64,000 nucleotides of DNA from the NCBI GenBank assembly GCA_022925895.1, contig JAKSYS010000881.1:1-64000 (forward strand), in the 5' to 3' direction. This stretch comes from Fragilaria crotonensis (taxonomy: Eukaryota > Bacillariophyta > Fragilariophyceae > Fragilariales > Fragilariaceae). This document shows, one piece after another, positions 12,993 to 26,446 of the stretch (positions are counted from its first letter, which is position 1; each line of letters opens with the position of its first letter). A program made the position numbers and the translations under genes. Below the pieces are notes generated by a model. The model was not told the DNA's origin. It made no database searches and saw only the letters and a program-made list of their open reading frames with translations.

Positions 12993-13318
12993 TTGGTTGT
13001 GACGGCAGCTTTGTTGTGTCACCTGCTCGCAGTCCGTTGTCATGTATTATTTATTACAAATACTCTATTTTTATTCTAGTATTGGCCCCAACAGCCTCAA
13101 CACTATTGACATCTGAGGCATATATGATTTTTCCTTATGCCACACCGGAAAGTCCAGATCTCGTTTCTCGAACCTTGTTTAAGGCCCTCCACAACATCGA
13201 CATCCCGTAAACACGACTATACCTTCACAGCTCCACACTCGCCTTCAACAGCCTGTCCCTGAGCCACTGCTTGCTCGTTCCATTTTGATCGCTTCATCAC
13301 GATCTAGATTAATCACTT
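12993..13318. other. Convergent spacer, LRR array / OPR gene
   Basis: This spacer lies between the 3' end of the plus-strand LRR locus and the 3' end of the minus-strand OPR-RAP gene. No gene or RNA is seen. It presumably carries both 3' untranslated regions. Confidence 0.5.
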
Positions 13319-15620
13319 TCAACCAAGGCTTTGTAAGATTCGACGCTTCGCCTTGGTGAGTCCTTCCTCAACTCGTGTATTTGATTTGCCAAGCACACTT
13401 AACCATCGTTCTGGGGCATTACATTCAACAGCAATCATCCGATCCACACATGCCAAGTCAATTGGAAGCACCCCAGCCGGGATTGACTCGGATGGAGATA
13501 AATTTTGCTCATGCGAGAATCCCATACCAAACAAAGTTCTCGACACGGCATTTGAAAACATGGAAGAAAAGACCGGAAGTTTAAGCTGGTCGAGTTGGCT
13601 TTGGAGATGTTCGGGAGGTTCTGGGAGATCAATATCAATAAGGTTTGCAGTCGTCTGAATATATACAATCGTACGTAAATCTGCTTCACTGATCGTGCTC
13701 CGTTCTGCCGTACGCAGTATGCTGTTCCAAATTTCGCAGAACATTCGACTGTGGACTCCACTACACATGTCAAGGACAGCCATTGCACCACAAAACGTAA
13801 TCAAGGAGTGATTACTGGCATCTGCCACGAATGCGTCAAGATTTCGATCGACCGCAGAGAAGAAAGGAGGAGAACTGTATCCAAACTTGGAAAGACTGAA
13901 TGCACAGATCGCAATTGTTTCGGACTCGCCAGAATCAACCAAGCGATTTGACTGTTGGTCCAAAAGTCTTATCAGATGACCAGGCAGCACATTCAGCTTT
14001 GCACAAGCCAACAAACAACTAGCGACATCATGCAAAGGGCCATCGCCAAATAAACGTTCTGCCTCTCTATCAAGCTGTAGGAACAGATTGGGCGACTGGA
14101 TTCCAAGCGTCCCACAAGCCCACGCACATTGAGCAATGTCTTGCGAATTGCCATTATTGACCAATTGTTCGGCCTTGCGATCAAGCAAGCGAAACAGATT
14201 AGTTATGTCGATTCCAAGCTTCCCGCAAGCCCAAACACAGTTTGCAATATCCTGCAAATCAGCATTTTCAAACAAGCGTTCTGCGTCGCGATTAAGCAAC
14301 GAAAACAAATTGGCGGAATCAATTCCAAGCTTCCCACAAGCCCAAACACAGTTGGCGACAGCGTGTGAATCGCCAAGGACAAACAAGCGATCCGCCTCTT
14401 GATCAAGCCATCTGAACAGATTGGGCGACTGGATTCCAATCATCCCACATGCCCAAGCACAGTTACCAATGTCTTGCGCTTTGGAGGTTTTGACCAATTG
14501 TTCTGCCTTGCTATCGAGCAGTTTGAATAGATTCGGTGCGTAGATCTCAAGCCTGCCACAAGCCCACACACACTTGGCGAGGCCTTTGGAACTGCCATTG
14601 TTGAACAATCGTTCTGCCTCGCGATCGAGCAACCTAAACAAATTAGTGGACTCGATTCCGAGCATCGCTCAGGCCTTTGCACAATTGGCCACAGCTTGTC
14701 CGTCGCCATTGACAAACACACGGTCTGCCTTTAGATCGAGCATTCTGAACAGATTGGGTGTATTCAATTCTAGTTTTGCACAGGCCCAAACACAGTTGGA
14801 GATGTCTTTTGGAGTACTTTTGTCAAGGAAAGATTCTGCCTCTTGATCCAGTATTCTGAATAGATGGGGTGATTGAATCTCTAGCCTCCCACACGCCCAA
14901 ATCGAGGTTGAGATATGTTGCGGATTGCCATAATCAAACAATGTCTGCGCCTCTCGATCGAGCAACCTTAACAGATTAGGCGCATGAACTTTAAGCTTCC
15001 CACAAGCCCAAACAAAGTTTGCGATATTTTCCGGATTTCCGTTCTCAAAAATCCATTCAGGATTCTCCTGTGTCTGTCTTTCAATAAGGTTGATCATTTC
15101 CTTTGCATGATGATCGTCTCGCAGCTGCATCTTTGCAAGTGCATGTAAAATATCACCAAATAAACCAGCATCCATCCAATCCATACCACGCAATTGAATT
15201 TGCTTGATCAAATCGTCCAGCAAGCCCAAGAACAGTAAATGTCTCCTGTCCAAGGAATTGATGCCTCCCAATTGACAAATTGCCGTTGCATAGCAAACGG
15301 GATCGAACGAATGTTTTGCTGACGATGCAACTGCAGAATTTCTTTCCATTGGCGGAGTCGACCATGCTCCACGATTTTTGGTTGATTTGAATGGCCCTAA
15401 TGTTGGGAAGGTCGTCATGACTTGTTGATTGGTTCGCTTGGTCACCAGCTTCCTGACTGTATGTTTTGGATTCATCCGAAAAGAATCGAGGGGTGCTACA
15501 ACTACCGTTAGCACCATCAGTCATGGACTGTCTTGTGATCGATTGCGACGTGAACGACAGTGTTGAAGCGGGTAGGCGAGAATGATTGCCGCGAGGCCAA
15601 TGTTGTGTGAACGGTCTCAT
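13319..15620 (-). pseudogene. Decayed OPR-RAP protein (organelle RNA-binding family)
   Basis: The frame carries about eleven ~38-residue repeats with the core ANCVWACGKLGI...NLFRLLDREAE, matching octotricopeptide-like arrays of the Tbc2 kind. A C-terminal region with a RAP-like core (IAVECNAPERWL ... TKAKRRILQSLG) follows. RAP/OPR proteins act on chloroplast or mitochondrial RNAs. The N-terminus MRPFTQHWPRGNHSRLPA looks like an organelle presequence and matches the paralogue at 35100. An in-frame TGA at 14669-14671 replaces the repeat's conserved Cys codon. Two frame changes near 15330-15360 are evident against the paralogue. The final TGA at 13319-13321 falls where RAP domains usually have Trp. 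The 282- and 448-codon halves are otherwise open in one frame. A dying copy is most likely; base errors are possible. Confidence 0.75.
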
Positions 15621-16316
15621 CGTGCTGAACCATTGCCTGCTATGGCCAGGTGTATAGTACCTGAAATGGGAGGAAAGAAATCACGGTTTTCTATTCTCCT
15701 CATCATGGTTGCCATTGGGCATCTAACGATACCCAGAATCATACTCGCAAAGCACCTCACTTACGCCTTGCGGTAGTTTGTGCTGTTCTATGGTCATTAG
15801 TTGTATTGACAATGTTGTTGTAGTGTGAGTTGGTCGAACACTGGAACTGTGAGATGAGTGAGCTGTGTCAGGGGATGTCAGGTTTCTGGATTTTGTCGTC
15901 TGTCCTGATGTCATACAAATAAATTGTTCTCATACACAACAACCGTAGAGGATTACTGGAGTACCGCCCTACTACTGTTGCGCATTCACAACACGAGACT
16001 GTATATCGTACGGTTACGACGGCGTACTTGTACCTGGTAGTGTCATATTATGGAGTTCTGAGTACGAGTACGGTAATATTATCTCTATATCTCTCTTTTT
16101 TACTTGTAGCGTAATCAACGGTGGCCAGACAAGCCCTTGTCTCTATTCACTTCATTCTTCGACTCACCCCTCGCACGCCGCAAGCCATTGATCGACATCC
16201 ATCGTCATTGCACAACCCCTGGAAGTTCTTCGCAGTTTGCATCTACTCTAGTAGAGTAAACGAATCCAAACAGGTGGTCGTACTCGACTTCAGCCCAGTC
16301 CTCTCTCAAGATCGAT
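15621..16316. other. Divergent promoter region, OPR gene / RF1
   Basis: These 696 bases separate the minus-strand OPR gene from plus-strand RF1. The part next to the OPR gene (about 15640-15740) is homologous to 34971-35100 upstream of the paralogue, including ATGATGAG and a TTTCAG, so the 5' flank was copied too. GTAC-rich words are frequent from 15960 to 16080. No gene is seen. Confidence 0.55.
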
Positions 16317-17681
16317 ATGAACATAATGCTTGCACGGAGTATATTGTTACTCTCAAGACGGAATAGGAATGCTAGTCTATTAAGCAGCAATTCCATTCAC
16401 AGCAACAGCAACATTAACGTGAATCATCGACAACAAAATCATCTCCGACCGATACTATTATTATCATTACAAAAGAACAAGAACAACAATAACTACAACT
16501 TTTCCCAGATCCGATACATCTTGTCCGATGCGGTCCAGAAACGTGTCGACACCATGGTTGCCAAACACGATGAAATCATGCAACGGTTAAGTCAAGGAGA
16601 AGCATCGTCGTTGGCCAAAGACTTATCACTCCTGGCACCAGTCGCACGGCTGCAACAAAAACTATATGCACTCCATGACGAAATGAATTCCATGAAGGAA
16701 CTACTCGAGGAGGCAATCTCCACAGACGACAAGGTATTGGAAGAGGAATCTCAAGAAGAACTGCGGAAAATACAAGTGGAACTGTCCATGGTGGAGAAAC
16801 GTATCATTGATGCTATCCTCCCCAAGCATGAAGATGATGGTGAGGCAGCCATCATTGAAGTGAGAGCGGGTACTGGTGGGGACGAGGCCGCTCTCTTTGC
16901 TGCAGAACTGATGGAAGCGTATGCCAAGACTGCAAAAGCTAGAGGGTGGAAGGTTGAAATACTGCACAAAGCCACCACCGACATTGGTGGTATCAAGGAA
17001 GCATCCTTGTCCATCACTGCTAGTGGTGGTGGAGGTTCGCACGGATACACGGACGACGATCACTCCTCGGTTGATCCCATGGTTGGGTTGGGACCCTACG
17101 GGTTCTTTAAATTTGAGAGTGGAGTTCACCGTGTCCAGCGTGTACCCGTCAATGATGTTCGGATCCATACGAGCGCTTGTTCTGTCGGTGTACTTCCCTC
17201 ACCTTCCGATGAGCGTTCCGATGAGCTGCTACCCATGTCCGAACTAAAAATCGAAACCATGAGAGGGTCGGGGCCTGGTGGGCAATCTGTCAACACCACG
17301 GATAGTGCTGTTAGAATCACACACATTCCCACTGGCATCACAGCATCCATACAGGACGAACGCAGCCAACACAAGAACAAAGAAAAGGCGTTAAAGTTGA
17401 TTGCGGCGCGAGTTCAGGAGCTGCAGCGAGAAGCAGCGGCTCGTGAGCTTGGAGAAGCTCGCAATAGTTTGATGGGTGGTGGTGATCGTAGCGAACGGAT
17501 TCGCACGTACAACTTTCCACAAGATCGTGTGACAGACCATCGTTGCAAGGTATCAGAGCATGGCATTGTCAAGCTCTTGGCCGGTGCGTATGAGGATGGG
17601 CTCGTTGCGACATTTGCTCCCCTGATGAGGTCAATGGCACGAGATGAACTCTTGCAAGAACTAGAAGATAAACCGAAATAA
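16317..17681 (+). CDS. Peptide chain release factor 1, organellar (probably mitochondrial)
   Basis: This 454-residue class I release factor ends organellar translation by hydrolysing peptidyl-tRNA at stop codons. The universal GGQ is at residues 321-323 within GSGPGGQSVNTTDS. The RF1-type core EVRAGTGGDEAALFA precedes it, and the sequence runs RVQRVP...RIHTSAC before GGQ. About 80 N-terminal residues rich in Arg, Ser and Asn look like a mitochondrial presequence, and there is no plastid-type ASAF motif. The codon-reading loop is odd: bacterial RF1 has PxT and five more residues before RIHTSAC, whereas here it is PVN (277-279) and two residues shorter. The gene ends 102 bp from the convergent TPR gene. 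It is intact and intronless. Confidence 0.95.
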   Translation: MNIMLARSILLLSRRNRNASLLSSNSIHSNSNINVNHRQQNHLRPILLLSLQKNKNNNNYNFSQIRYILSDAVQKRVDTMVAKHDEIMQRLSQGEASSLAKDLSLLAPVARLQQKLYALHDEMNSMKELLEEAISTDDKVLEEESQEELRKIQVELSMVEKRIIDAILPKHEDDGEAAIIEVRAGTGGDEAALFAAELMEAYAKTAKARGWKVEILHKATTDIGGIKEASLSITASGGGGSHGYTDDDHSSVDPMVGLGPYGFFKFESGVHRVQRVPVNDVRIHTSACSVGVLPSPSDERSDELLPMSELKIETMRGSGPGGQSVNTTDSAVRITHIPTGITASIQDERSQHKNKEKALKLIAARVQELQREAAARELGEARNSLMGGGDRSERIRTYNFPQDRVTDHRCKVSEHGIVKLLAGAYEDGLVATFAPLMRSMARDELLQELEDKPK

Positions 17682-17783
17682 TGTAGATCATACAAGGCGC
17701 AGATTAATTTACATGCTACCTTTCGCATCGACGATATGTTCAAGCGCGACTTGGTTTTATACAATACAATCGTGCCATGCGCC

Positions 17784-19901
17784 TTATGCAAGAGGTGCAC
17801 ACTCTGGAAATCTTTTGGAAAGAGCATACATGTTAAACCCCGCAATAACCAGAGTCTCCTGAGGTTCACCTTGCTTTTGATATATTCGAGAAGCTTCGAT
17901 GTAGCATTGCATGCATTCTTCCACCTCGGCTCTCTGCAAGTGAATGTTGCCAATGAGGTTCAACACCGCGGCGACAGTAATGTGATCATCCCCATTCTTC
18001 TTTCTCTCAATTGCCAGAGACTGATTGAAATATTCAAGGGCCTTATCAAGCTCACCCCTCTGCTGATAAACTTGGCCCATGTGCTGCAACGTAAGGACAA
18101 CGTCATGATGGTCATCTCCGAGTGCCTTCCTCTCGACACGCAGTGTCTCGTTGTAATACTTAATAGCCTCTTCATCCTCACCGCTCTCCAAGTAAATCGT
18201 ACCAATGTTGTACCAGAGGATTGCGACATCTCTGTGGTTGGGGCCGTAAATACCTTGACGGATGCGAAGACTCTCCATAAAGCATTGCTTGGCAAGGCCG
18301 AAATGGTCCTGTTTGAATAGCACCAATCCAATGGAATTCAACGTCGCAGCAACGTCACGGTGATTGTCTCCCAAATTCTCCTTTCTGATACGCAGTGCCT
18401 CTTGGTAAAGGTCGAACGCCTTTGCGTATTCCCTCATTTGATAATTCATCAAGCCCATGCTACTTGTGGTTCCAGCCACGTCGATATGATTCGGACCGAG
18501 TACTCGAAGTTGCATGGCATGTACCTTTTCAAATTGCGCCAATGCGGATCGCCAGTGACTTCGTTGCTTGTAGATTTGAGCAATGTTTGTCATGGTGACA
18601 ATAATGTGCGGATGGTCGGGTTCCAAAATGGCTGTCTCAACCCGAAGGCCTTCCTCATAGTATGCCATGGCATTCTCCATATCGCCAAGTTCAAACGATA
18701 AGTTTCCAATCTTATTCAAGGTGGAGGCAATTTCGGGATGCACATCCCCCAGAGCAGCACGACCTGCCTTTAATGCCTTGAGAAACATCTCCATTGCAAC
18801 GTCAAATTCCTTTCGTTCATGATGAATCTGTGCGATACACTTGTAAATGATTGCAACATCACGGTGTTCGGAACCGAGACGACGCGTGGCAATCTGTAGG
18901 AACTCCTGATACAGCGACATTGCCAGATCATGGTTACCCATTTGATGGTGTGTCTGACCAGTGTTGTAGATGGTTGCAGCAACGTCCATGTTATCGCTGC
19001 CCAGTAGTAGTCGACGAATGCGAAGGGCCTCCACGTACACTTCCAGCGCCTCTGGATATTCATTTCGCAGGTAGTGTACACGACCAATGTTGTTGAGAAC
19101 CGTAGCGACATCGATATGGTCGGGACCAAGAACTCGCTGCCTTATTTCAAGACACTTTGCAAACAGCCCGGCGGCCTTGTCCGTATCAGTAGACGCTGAG
19201 TGGAAGTGGAGAACTGCAATACAGTTGAAAGTGGCGGCAAGCTCAATCTCACGAAGATCAAGTGCACAACCAGCCAGCAAAGCATCTTGATAGTGCTCCA
19301 TCGATAAGTCGTACTGACCTAATCTGTAAGTGCAATGTCCAAGATTGTGGTGAATAGCAACCACGTTGATTGCGCTGAAGCACCGATGTCGAATGCCTTT
19401 GATCTCCCTGTGCGAAGCATGGAACCATCCAAGTGCCTCTTCGTATGCCCCTTGTTGCACAAGCCCTTGTCCAAGATTATAAAGGATAGCAGCCATTATT
19501 TGGGCATTGTCCATGCAATCGTAGTCAATGTGAATGGGCTGAGAATACGCGCGCATTCCCTCGTCATACTCGTCCCTTTGGTAGACGTAGAGAGACTTGA
19601 TCGTTTTGTTTTCGTCGGACATCACGTTTTCGCATTGTACTGAAGGAACGGAAGGAGCATGAATCTTCTCTGAGAAGGATGATTTCAATGATGGTCCGTT
19701 GACCACGTGTTCCCAAGCGCTTCTAAAGCATCGTACGGCCTCACCAACCTTCCCGTTGCGAAAGTGACAAATGCCGACGTCGTTTAGCAAGCAAACAAAC
19801 GATTGATGCTGATCAACATCTGACATGCCTGGTTTCTGCGATTGCTTGTGGCAGAGATCCAGGTCGGCCGCTAAAACACTTAATTGGTTTGATGTGTTCA
19901 T
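17784..19901 (-). CDS. TPR-repeat protein, kinesin-light-chain-like
   Basis: This intact 705-residue frame starts at an ATG at 19901. From about residue 120 it is a run of 42-residue tetratricopeptide repeats of the TPR_12/kinesin-light-chain kind, with units like DHIDVATVLNNIGRVHYL and YPEALEVYVEALRIR. TPR solenoids bind protein partners. In kinesin light chain they bind cargo, but there is no obvious heptad heavy-chain-binding coiled coil here, so calling it a motor subunit would be too strong. No transmembrane helix or catalytic domain is seen. Its 3' end faces RF1. Large families of such proteins occur in diatoms and other stramenopiles, and the specific role is unknown. Confidence 0.85.
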   Translation of the reverse strand: MNTSNQLSVLAADLDLCHKQSQKPGMSDVDQHQSFVCLLNDVGICHFRNGKVGEAVRCFRSAWEHVVNGPSLKSSFSEKIHAPSVPSVQCENVMSDENKTIKSLYVYQRDEYDEGMRAYSQPIHIDYDCMDNAQIMAAILYNLGQGLVQQGAYEEALGWFHASHREIKGIRHRCFSAINVVAIHHNLGHCTYRLGQYDLSMEHYQDALLAGCALDLREIELAATFNCIAVLHFHSASTDTDKAAGLFAKCLEIRQRVLGPDHIDVATVLNNIGRVHYLRNEYPEALEVYVEALRIRRLLLGSDNMDVAATIYNTGQTHHQMGNHDLAMSLYQEFLQIATRRLGSEHRDVAIIYKCIAQIHHERKEFDVAMEMFLKALKAGRAALGDVHPEIASTLNKIGNLSFELGDMENAMAYYEEGLRVETAILEPDHPHIIVTMTNIAQIYKQRSHWRSALAQFEKVHAMQLRVLGPNHIDVAGTTSSMGLMNYQMREYAKAFDLYQEALRIRKENLGDNHRDVAATLNSIGLVLFKQDHFGLAKQCFMESLRIRQGIYGPNHRDVAILWYNIGTIYLESGEDEEAIKYYNETLRVERKALGDDHHDVVLTLQHMGQVYQQRGELDKALEYFNQSLAIERKKNGDDHITVAAVLNLIGNIHLQRAEVEECMQCYIEASRIYQKQGEPQETLVIAGFNMYALSKRFPECAPLA

Positions 19902-20973
19902 CTTGTCGAGGGGACCGCTTCAAGTTTTCAGTGTGAATATTTTTGTGGAAACGCTGAATGGCTTCGCAATTTCTCCGATCCAGAAGTCATCACTGACCTC
20001 GCATACACGAATGACCCCACCGTTCCCTAACCCTCCAATCCAGCTTGGTGCTCGCGACTCATGACCATGACATCCAGCACAATGACCCCAGTGCACAACG
20101 GGTGGGTCAGAACAGAAAGTCGACATACGAAATGGCTGGTAATGTTTCGACACACTCTGGACGATAGCGCAGTCATTTAAATAGAAATAAGAACAATACC
20201 GTAATTTCAGTACCGAACGCGATTCTTGTGCCTGAAAATGTCACTTGCTGGTCAGGTATTTAGAATTAATCGTTGTCGCATCAAAATTGTGCGTCACACG
20301 TCACAAACGCAAATTCTGCCACTTATACATCCGCTACGTCATCCGCACCTAAACCTTCGAATGTCCGACGGAGTCGAATGTGTCACAGAAGAAAGTGATA
20401 TTCTATGGATACAATAGTGCGTCGTCTCAATGACCTCGCATGAGGGACACAAATGCGAAGTCCATGTTTGAAATGTTTACGCCGACAGAGTGCAGGCATA
20501 CGTATATTGCATCGATGTGCACTCATAGTAGAATATCTTATTCGGAGGAATGCCAAGACACGGGTTTCGTCGACTACATCGTACTCTCTATATGACATAC
20601 AAATACAAATATTCTCCATACGTAACCATATGCATATGCTGGCTCGAGTACCAGATTGTAACAAAAACGAGAAGTAGAAAAACACGCACGATTTCTGAAG
20701 CATCGACGTCAAGTCCATCACACACGAATGATTTTTTTGTTACTCGAGTAGAACTTCGATGGATAAATAAGCAAAACCCTCGATTTCTCCGGTCGTTCAT
20801 AATGGCAGTGCCGAGGATGATGATGTTTGTGTGGATGCGTTTCCTTCCCCGAGTCATCCGGTGATTGCAATATGCATTTCAACATGAAACTGAATCAGTC
20901 ACGATTTTCCAATCATACAACGCTGACATCACCTCGCTACCAGAAGAGTTCATTAGTGTCAATAAACCTTGGC
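19902..20973. other. Spacer upstream of the TPR gene, downstream of Prp43
   Basis: About 1.07 kb with no supported gene. Overlapping frames of about 75-110 codons on both strands near 20383-20864 lack motifs and look accidental. The part next to 19901 should hold the TPR gene's promoter. Confidence 0.5.
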
Positions 20974-23951
<2,978 letters not shown>

Positions 23952-26192
23952 CTAAACACATGCACTCTCAGTAAAACGATCGGAGCAGCAGTTGCATTCA
24001 ATTTCGCCACAATCAATGAAGATACTAATGGCCTGAATGCAGAGCGAAGCTGGGATAGTCCCCGTTAATTCATTGGCAGAGAATGACAACACCGTCAGAA
24101 GCGTCAAGGTTGATAGAGAAGGTGGGATACTTCCGATCAGGGAATTGTCGTGAAACTCCAAATACATCAGATTTGTCAACTGCGAAAGAGAAGGTGGGAT
24201 GGTTCCAGTCAACGCATTTTGAAAGAAATCCAAAGCGGTGAGTCTCGTTAACCTTGACAACGACGGTGGTATGGGCCCATTCAGTTCATTGTGCGACATA
24301 TCAAGAACGATTAAGCTCGTCATATTTGTCATAGACAACGGGATACCTCCCGTCAGTTTATTCTGGTCCAACCACAAACTGGTCAATTTTGTTAACCTTG
24401 AAATGGAAGATGGAATTCTCCCGGTCAGTGAGTTTTCCGTGAATGACAGGGCGACGAGGTCTGTCAAGAGGGATATTTCAGGGGGGATAGGTCCCGTCAA
24501 CGCGTTGCCGTCAACAGCCAATATGGTCAGTTGCGTCAAAAGTCCAATCTCACTCGGAATTGAGGATCCGTTGACCTTTTCGCCAGTACTATAACTATCG
24601 AAGCTGAATGTAGAACGACACTCAGTCAAGGATGGGTGGCCAATAAACTTGCATGCGATTTCTTCGGGTGTCGACAATGAGGTGGAGCTGGCCGTTGGGA
24701 TTCGTGTGGCTGGTGAAGAAGTCACTGCTGGCGTTGAGGGAGGCAGTGTTGTCGTTGAGGGAGGCAGTGTTGTCGTTGAGGGAGGCAGTGTTGTCGTTGA
24801 GGGAGGCAGTGTGGGAGGTGATGTTTCCCCTGCGGGTTGAGACAGAGCACAAGAACTCTCAGAAACACGATCGGAGCAGCAATTGCATTCGATTTCGCCA
24901 CAATCAATAAAGATACTAATGGCCTGAGTGCAGAGCGAAGCTGGGACAGTCCCCGTTAATTCATTGGCAGAGAATGACAACACCGTCAGAAGCGTCAAGG
25001 TTGATAGAGAAGGCGGGATACTTCCGATCAGGGAATTGTCGTGCAACTCCAAGAACAAAAGATTTGTCAGCTGCGAAAGAGAAGGTGGGATGGTTCCTGT
25101 CAACTCATTTTGAAAGAAATCCAAGGCAGTGAGGCTCGTCAACCTTGAAAACGACGGTGGTATGGGCCCATTCAGTTCATTGTGCGACATATCAAGAAGG
25201 ATTATGCCCGTCATATTTGACATTGACAACGGGATACCTCCCGTCAGTTTATTCTGGTCCAACCACAAACTGGTCAATTTTGTCAGCCTAGAAATGGAAG
25301 ACGGAATTGTCCCAATCAGTTCATTTTCTGTGAACGACAATACGACGAGGTCTGTCAAAAGTGATATTTCAGATGGGATCCTTCCCGTCAGCGCATTGCC
25401 GTCAACAAGCAATGCGGTCAGCTGCGTCAAAAGTCCAATCTCACTTGGAATCGAGGATCCGTTGACCTTTTCGCCGTTGTTAAAACTATCGAAGTTGAAT
25501 GTAGAACGACACTCAGTCAAGGATGGGTGTCCAATGAAGTCGCATGCGATTTCTTCAGGTGTCGACAATGAGGATGAGATGGCGGTTGGGATTCGTGTGG
25601 ATGGTGAAGAAGTCAGCGCTGGCGTGGAGGGAGGCAGTGTTGTCGTTGAGGTAGGTAATGTTGTCGTTGAGGGAGGCGGTATTGTTGTTGAGGGAGGCAT
25701 TGTTGTCGTTGAGGGAGGAAGTGTAGCAGGTGATGTTTCTCCTGCGGGTCGAGGCTGAGCGATTAATACCGCAAGCATAACGATTCCTACGACCTGAAGG
25801 AGAGCCAACAAGGAGCAGCCGACCAATATCGCTTGATACGATGGTCGTTTGTGCCATTTCTCTTCTTCTGGGGCATCGGGTATTCTGACTTCGGCATAGG
25901 TTGATTCCCCTCTTGGTTGGTCTTGCTGATCCTGTACCATACTGACTTCTTCGGCGTCATTTCTGCTCATTAGTAGTACACCGAGATTGTTACCTTGAAA
26001 ACTTCCTTCTGTTTCGTCGTCTGGTGCAGTTTCTTCCTCTTTGTATTCTTCTTTATCAAGGCGCACAATTTCTCGCCAATGGCCAGCGGGCGATCTGTGG
26101 GTGCCTGGAATGTGCGATGCGTGTGTTTCCTTGCTTGCAACTGCTCGTCTGGGGTTGTCGTCGAAAGATGTGTCGATTTTTCCTTTCCTCAT
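23952..26192 (-). CDS. LRR receptor-like type II membrane protein with two ectodomain units
   Basis: This 746-residue frame is intact. Residues 1-118 form a charged, acidic cytosolic tail with no kinase motif. Residues 121-145 are a membrane helix (AILVGCSLLALLQVVGIVML). A Ser/Thr/Pro stalk with 7-residue TTLPPST-like repeats follows. Then come a Cys-capped LRR block (CDFIGHPSLTECRS to CNCCSDR), a second stalk and a second LRR block ending ESACV. Each block has about eight GxIPxS-type repeats. It is the best guide to the damaged seven-unit locus at 7106-12992, which shares the helix, stalk and caps. A cell-surface recognition role is inferred; no ligand can be named. Confidence 0.9.
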   Translation of the reverse strand: MRKGKIDTSFDDNPRRAVASKETHASHIPGTHRSPAGHWREIVRLDKEEYKEEETAPDDETEGSFQGNNLGVLLMSRNDAEEVSMVQDQQDQPRGESTYAEVRIPDAPEEEKWHKRPSYQAILVGCSLLALLQVVGIVMLAVLIAQPRPAGETSPATLPPSTTTMPPSTTIPPPSTTTLPTSTTTLPPSTPALTSSPSTRIPTAISSSLSTPEEIACDFIGHPSLTECRSTFNFDSFNNGEKVNGSSIPSEIGLLTQLTALLVDGNALTGRIPSEISLLTDLVVLSFTENELIGTIPSSISRLTKLTSLWLDQNKLTGGIPLSMSNMTGIILLDMSHNELNGPIPPSFSRLTSLTALDFFQNELTGTIPPSLSQLTNLLFLELHDNSLIGSIPPSLSTLTLLTVLSFSANELTGTVPASLCTQAISIFIDCGEIECNCCSDRVSESSCALSQPAGETSPPTLPPSTTTLPPSTTTLPPSTTTLPPSTPAVTSSPATRIPTASSTSLSTPEEIACKFIGHPSLTECRSTFSFDSYSTGEKVNGSSIPSEIGLLTQLTILAVDGNALTGPIPPEISLLTDLVALSFTENSLTGRIPSSISRLTKLTSLWLDQNKLTGGIPLSMTNMTSLIVLDMSHNELNGPIPPSLSRLTRLTALDFFQNALTGTIPPSLSQLTNLMYLEFHDNSLIGSIPPSLSTLTLLTVLSFSANELTGTIPASLCIQAISIFIDCGEIECNCCSDRFTESACV
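24733..24816. repeat. 21-bp minisatellite coding the stalk
   Basis: Four copies of GTTGAGGGAGGCAGTGTTGTC (period 21) start at 24733, 24754, 24775 and 24796. On the coding strand they give the heptad TTLPPST. A looser version of the same repeat lies in the first stalk at about 25625-25720. In-frame length change can lengthen or shorten the stalk without breaking the gene. Confidence 0.95.
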
Positions 26193-26446
26193 GAGGGACG
26201 AAGTTTGTGCTCTTGGTGCTCTTACTAGTAGCTACCGCTAAAACAATGTGGGCGACTTGAATGTCAATTTTATGAAATCTCTTTAAGCCGTATCTGCCTT
26301 TGCGCGTCTGCGGATGTGGATTCGCGCAAGGTATCTGTACCATTTCGCGTAGGATTTGAACGATGATAAACACCAACCTTATCTGATTTGTTGCTTTCCT
26401 TCTTTTCTTCACGGACGCCAAGTAGTTGTATGTTCATAGTATAGGA

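Noticed and set aside
14640-14700. Selenocysteine reading of the TGA in the OPR repeat
   Set aside because: Neighbouring residues are also degraded, other frame breaks exist in the gene, OPR repeats are not redox proteins and no SECIS was identified by eye.
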